Source: an uncultured Campylobacter sp.
GTDB lineage: Bacteria; Campylobacterota; Campylobacteria; Campylobacterales; Campylobacteraceae
Direction of reading: 5' to 3'
Assembly (NCBI GenBank): GCA_937965895.1
Contig: CALCKS010000315.1
Coordinates: forward strand, 1 to 6,124
Length of the DNA: 6,124 nucleotides
Numbering within the stretch: position 1 is the stretch's first letter; each line of letters starts with the position of its first letter. The notes below the pieces were generated by a model. The model worked only from the letters and a program-made list of their open reading frames with translations. It made no database searches and was not told where the DNA came from. Shown here piece after piece: positions 4,970 to 6,124 of the stretch. Position numbers and translations under genes: made by a program.

Positions 4970-6124
4970 AATATTTCTCCAAAAGTATTTTTGTATCCTT
5001 CCTTTAGTATTTCCAGTGGGTCTGCTAGATCCTTGCGTCTCTGAAATTTATTATTCGGGTCGTTTCTGACGGTTAAAGGGTCATCTTTGTTAGTGCCATT
5101 TGTAAAATACTCAAAGTGAAGCATAGTTACTATCTGATCTCGAACTATCCCTGGATGCTTCCCATTGTTGATCATAAATCCTGCATATCCTATAACTTGA
5201 CCTTTTCGCACCGTATCGCCCGCTTTTACTTTTACTCTTGAAGGATCGACCTCGCCATATCTTATGATAAAGCTACCAAATTCTACCGTGTCGTATTGTA
5301 TCGTTATTTGGTTGGTTTTATAGTAAAATTCACTAGTCTTTATTACTTCGCCATCAGCTATAGACACTATCTCTACATTTGATGTAAATGCTAATTCATT
5401 TGCATTTGTTCTAGGTGGCATATCTGTATATAGATCTCTTGCAGCATGTTTTCTTGTGCCATTATTTCTACTTTTACCAAATACTGACTGTTTAGCCCTC
5501 TTGTCATCTATCATAAGTGTCCAGTCATATTCCATACCTTTATCATTTAAAGGCTTGATTTTTAGCGGGAAAACTATCTCATTGCTCATCTCTACTTTTA
5601 CTAAGACTTCTTCATCCCCATCCACCCACATACCCTTATCTACTCTGGTTAGGCTCTTTGACTCGTTAAAGGAGCTTATGAATTTATCCATATTATCTTT
5701 ACTTAGTAGATTGATGCCGTATTTTTTATCTTTACTTATTATACTATCTAAAATTTGGCTGTTTGCGCTATTCTCATTGGCATAGATCTCGTATACATTA
5801 TTTAGCGTTTGGCTATTCTTTTCATCTTTTACGTTAAGCGTCTTACTTAGTTTATCGTCTTCATATATCTTTATATCCTGTGCTTGATTTATATTTTTGT
5901 TTATGTAGTAGTATCCGTATTTTATGTTTTTACTCTCTTCTTTGCTTTTATTTACTAAGACGTCATCATGTCTTAGGCTAGCTTTAAATGACTTTTCTTT
6001 TATAGCATGCTCAAACTCATATATGAGTACTCTATCGTCTTTAAATTTAATATATAGAGGTATCTTTACATCCACCCTCATATGAGTCTTACCGTAGTTT
6101 GTATTAAACTGAAATTTAACTTCC
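4966..6124 (-). CDS. M23-family (lysostaphin-like) metallopeptidase-domain protein, 5' partial
   Basis: The frame stays open to the window edge. Fourteen codons (EVKFQFNTNYGKTH) precede the first Met at 6081, which has no convincing ribosome site, so the real start lies outside. Of 385 visible residues, about the last 170 form an M23 domain. Counting from that Met, H212 and D216 (HAARD) fit the first two zinc ligands, GEVI gives the usual strand turn, VKVKAGDTVRKGQVIGYAG is the biotinyl-lipoyl-like segment, and MLHFE has H322 as the third ligand. Where active LytM-type enzymes have Y-x-H and H-x-H, this has Y275-G-E and M320-L-H, so both second-shell histidines are absent. The end, FQRRKDLADPLEIL, is family-like. 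M23 enzymes cut peptidoglycan cross-bridges or stem peptides. Before the M23 domain lie about 200 charged residues that I cannot assign. Next to vgrG and followed by secreted proteins, it is a candidate T6SS effector. Confidence 0.85.
   Translation of the reverse strand, partial: EVKFQFNTNYGKTHMRVDVKIPLYIKFKDDRVLIYEFEHAIKEKSFKASLRHDDVLVNKSKEESKNIKYGYYYINKNINQAQDIKIYEDDKLSKTLNVKDEKNSQTLNNVYEIYANENSANSQILDSIISKDKKYGINLLSKDNMDKFISSFNESKSLTRVDKGMWVDGDEEVLVKVEMSNEIVFPLKIKPLNDKGMEYDWTLMIDDKRAKQSVFGKSRNNGTRKHAARDLYTDMPPRTNANELAFTSNVEIVSIADGEVIKTSEFYYKTNQITIQYDTVEFGSFIIRYGEVDPSRVKVKAGDTVRKGQVIGYAGFMINNGKHPGIVRDQIVTMLHFEYFTNGTNKDDPLTVRNDPNNKFQRRKDLADPLEILKEGYKNTFGEIL

Noticed and set aside
5456..5785. 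Plus-strand leucine- and serine-rich ORF of 109 codons
   Set aside because: It is antisense to the M23 gene, and its low-complexity composition is typical of a reverse-strand shadow.
1..6124. CRISPR array, tRNA or rRNA genes, insertion sequence
   Set aside because: I saw no regularly spaced repeats, no cloverleaf, no rRNA-like block, and no transposase frame or paired terminal repeats.

Overview
The window looks like part of a type VI secretion (T6SS) locus from a Campylobacter-type epsilonproteobacterium. The reasons are the AT-rich sequence full of AAATTT words, AAGGAG-type ribosome sites, an Hcp of the form I remember from Campylobacter, and a VgrG of about 810 residues. The species is not certain; one of the oral or gut species with a T6SS would fit. 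This rests on recall and recognition, not on a search.

Layout. Positions 1-175 are a leader that may hold the last codons of an upstream gene, followed by a possible promoter. hcp (tssD) lies at 176-694 and vgrG (tssI) at 953-3397, both on the plus strand. Between them are 258 bases with two back-to-back hairpins just after hcp, a mini-ORF with a perfect Shine-Dalgarno sequence, a tandem decamer and a palindrome. After vgrG come 262 bases without a clear gene; they hold a short ORF that may be the relic of a lost gene. Then follow three minus-strand genes converging on vgrG, read from right to left: a partial M23 (lysostaphin-like) metallopeptidase-domain protein that runs off the window edge at 6124; a small secreted protein whose frame is broken by what fits a single-base deletion (4491-4969), coupled to the M23 gene by an ATGA overlap; and an intact secreted protein with an LprI-type (DUF1311) lysozyme-inhibitor pattern (3660-4469).

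How the parts fit. Hcp forms the tube and VgrG the tip of the contractile injection machine. The minus-strand group reads as a cargo module: a peptidoglycan-directed effector candidate followed by one or two periplasmic proteins that could protect the producer. The LprI-like protein is the best immunity candidate, since that family is known for lysozyme inhibition and it sits in the right compartment. The effector-immunity pairing is inferred from gene order and domain content. The M23 domain keeps its zinc-ligand positions but lacks both usual second-shell histidines, so its activity is an open question.
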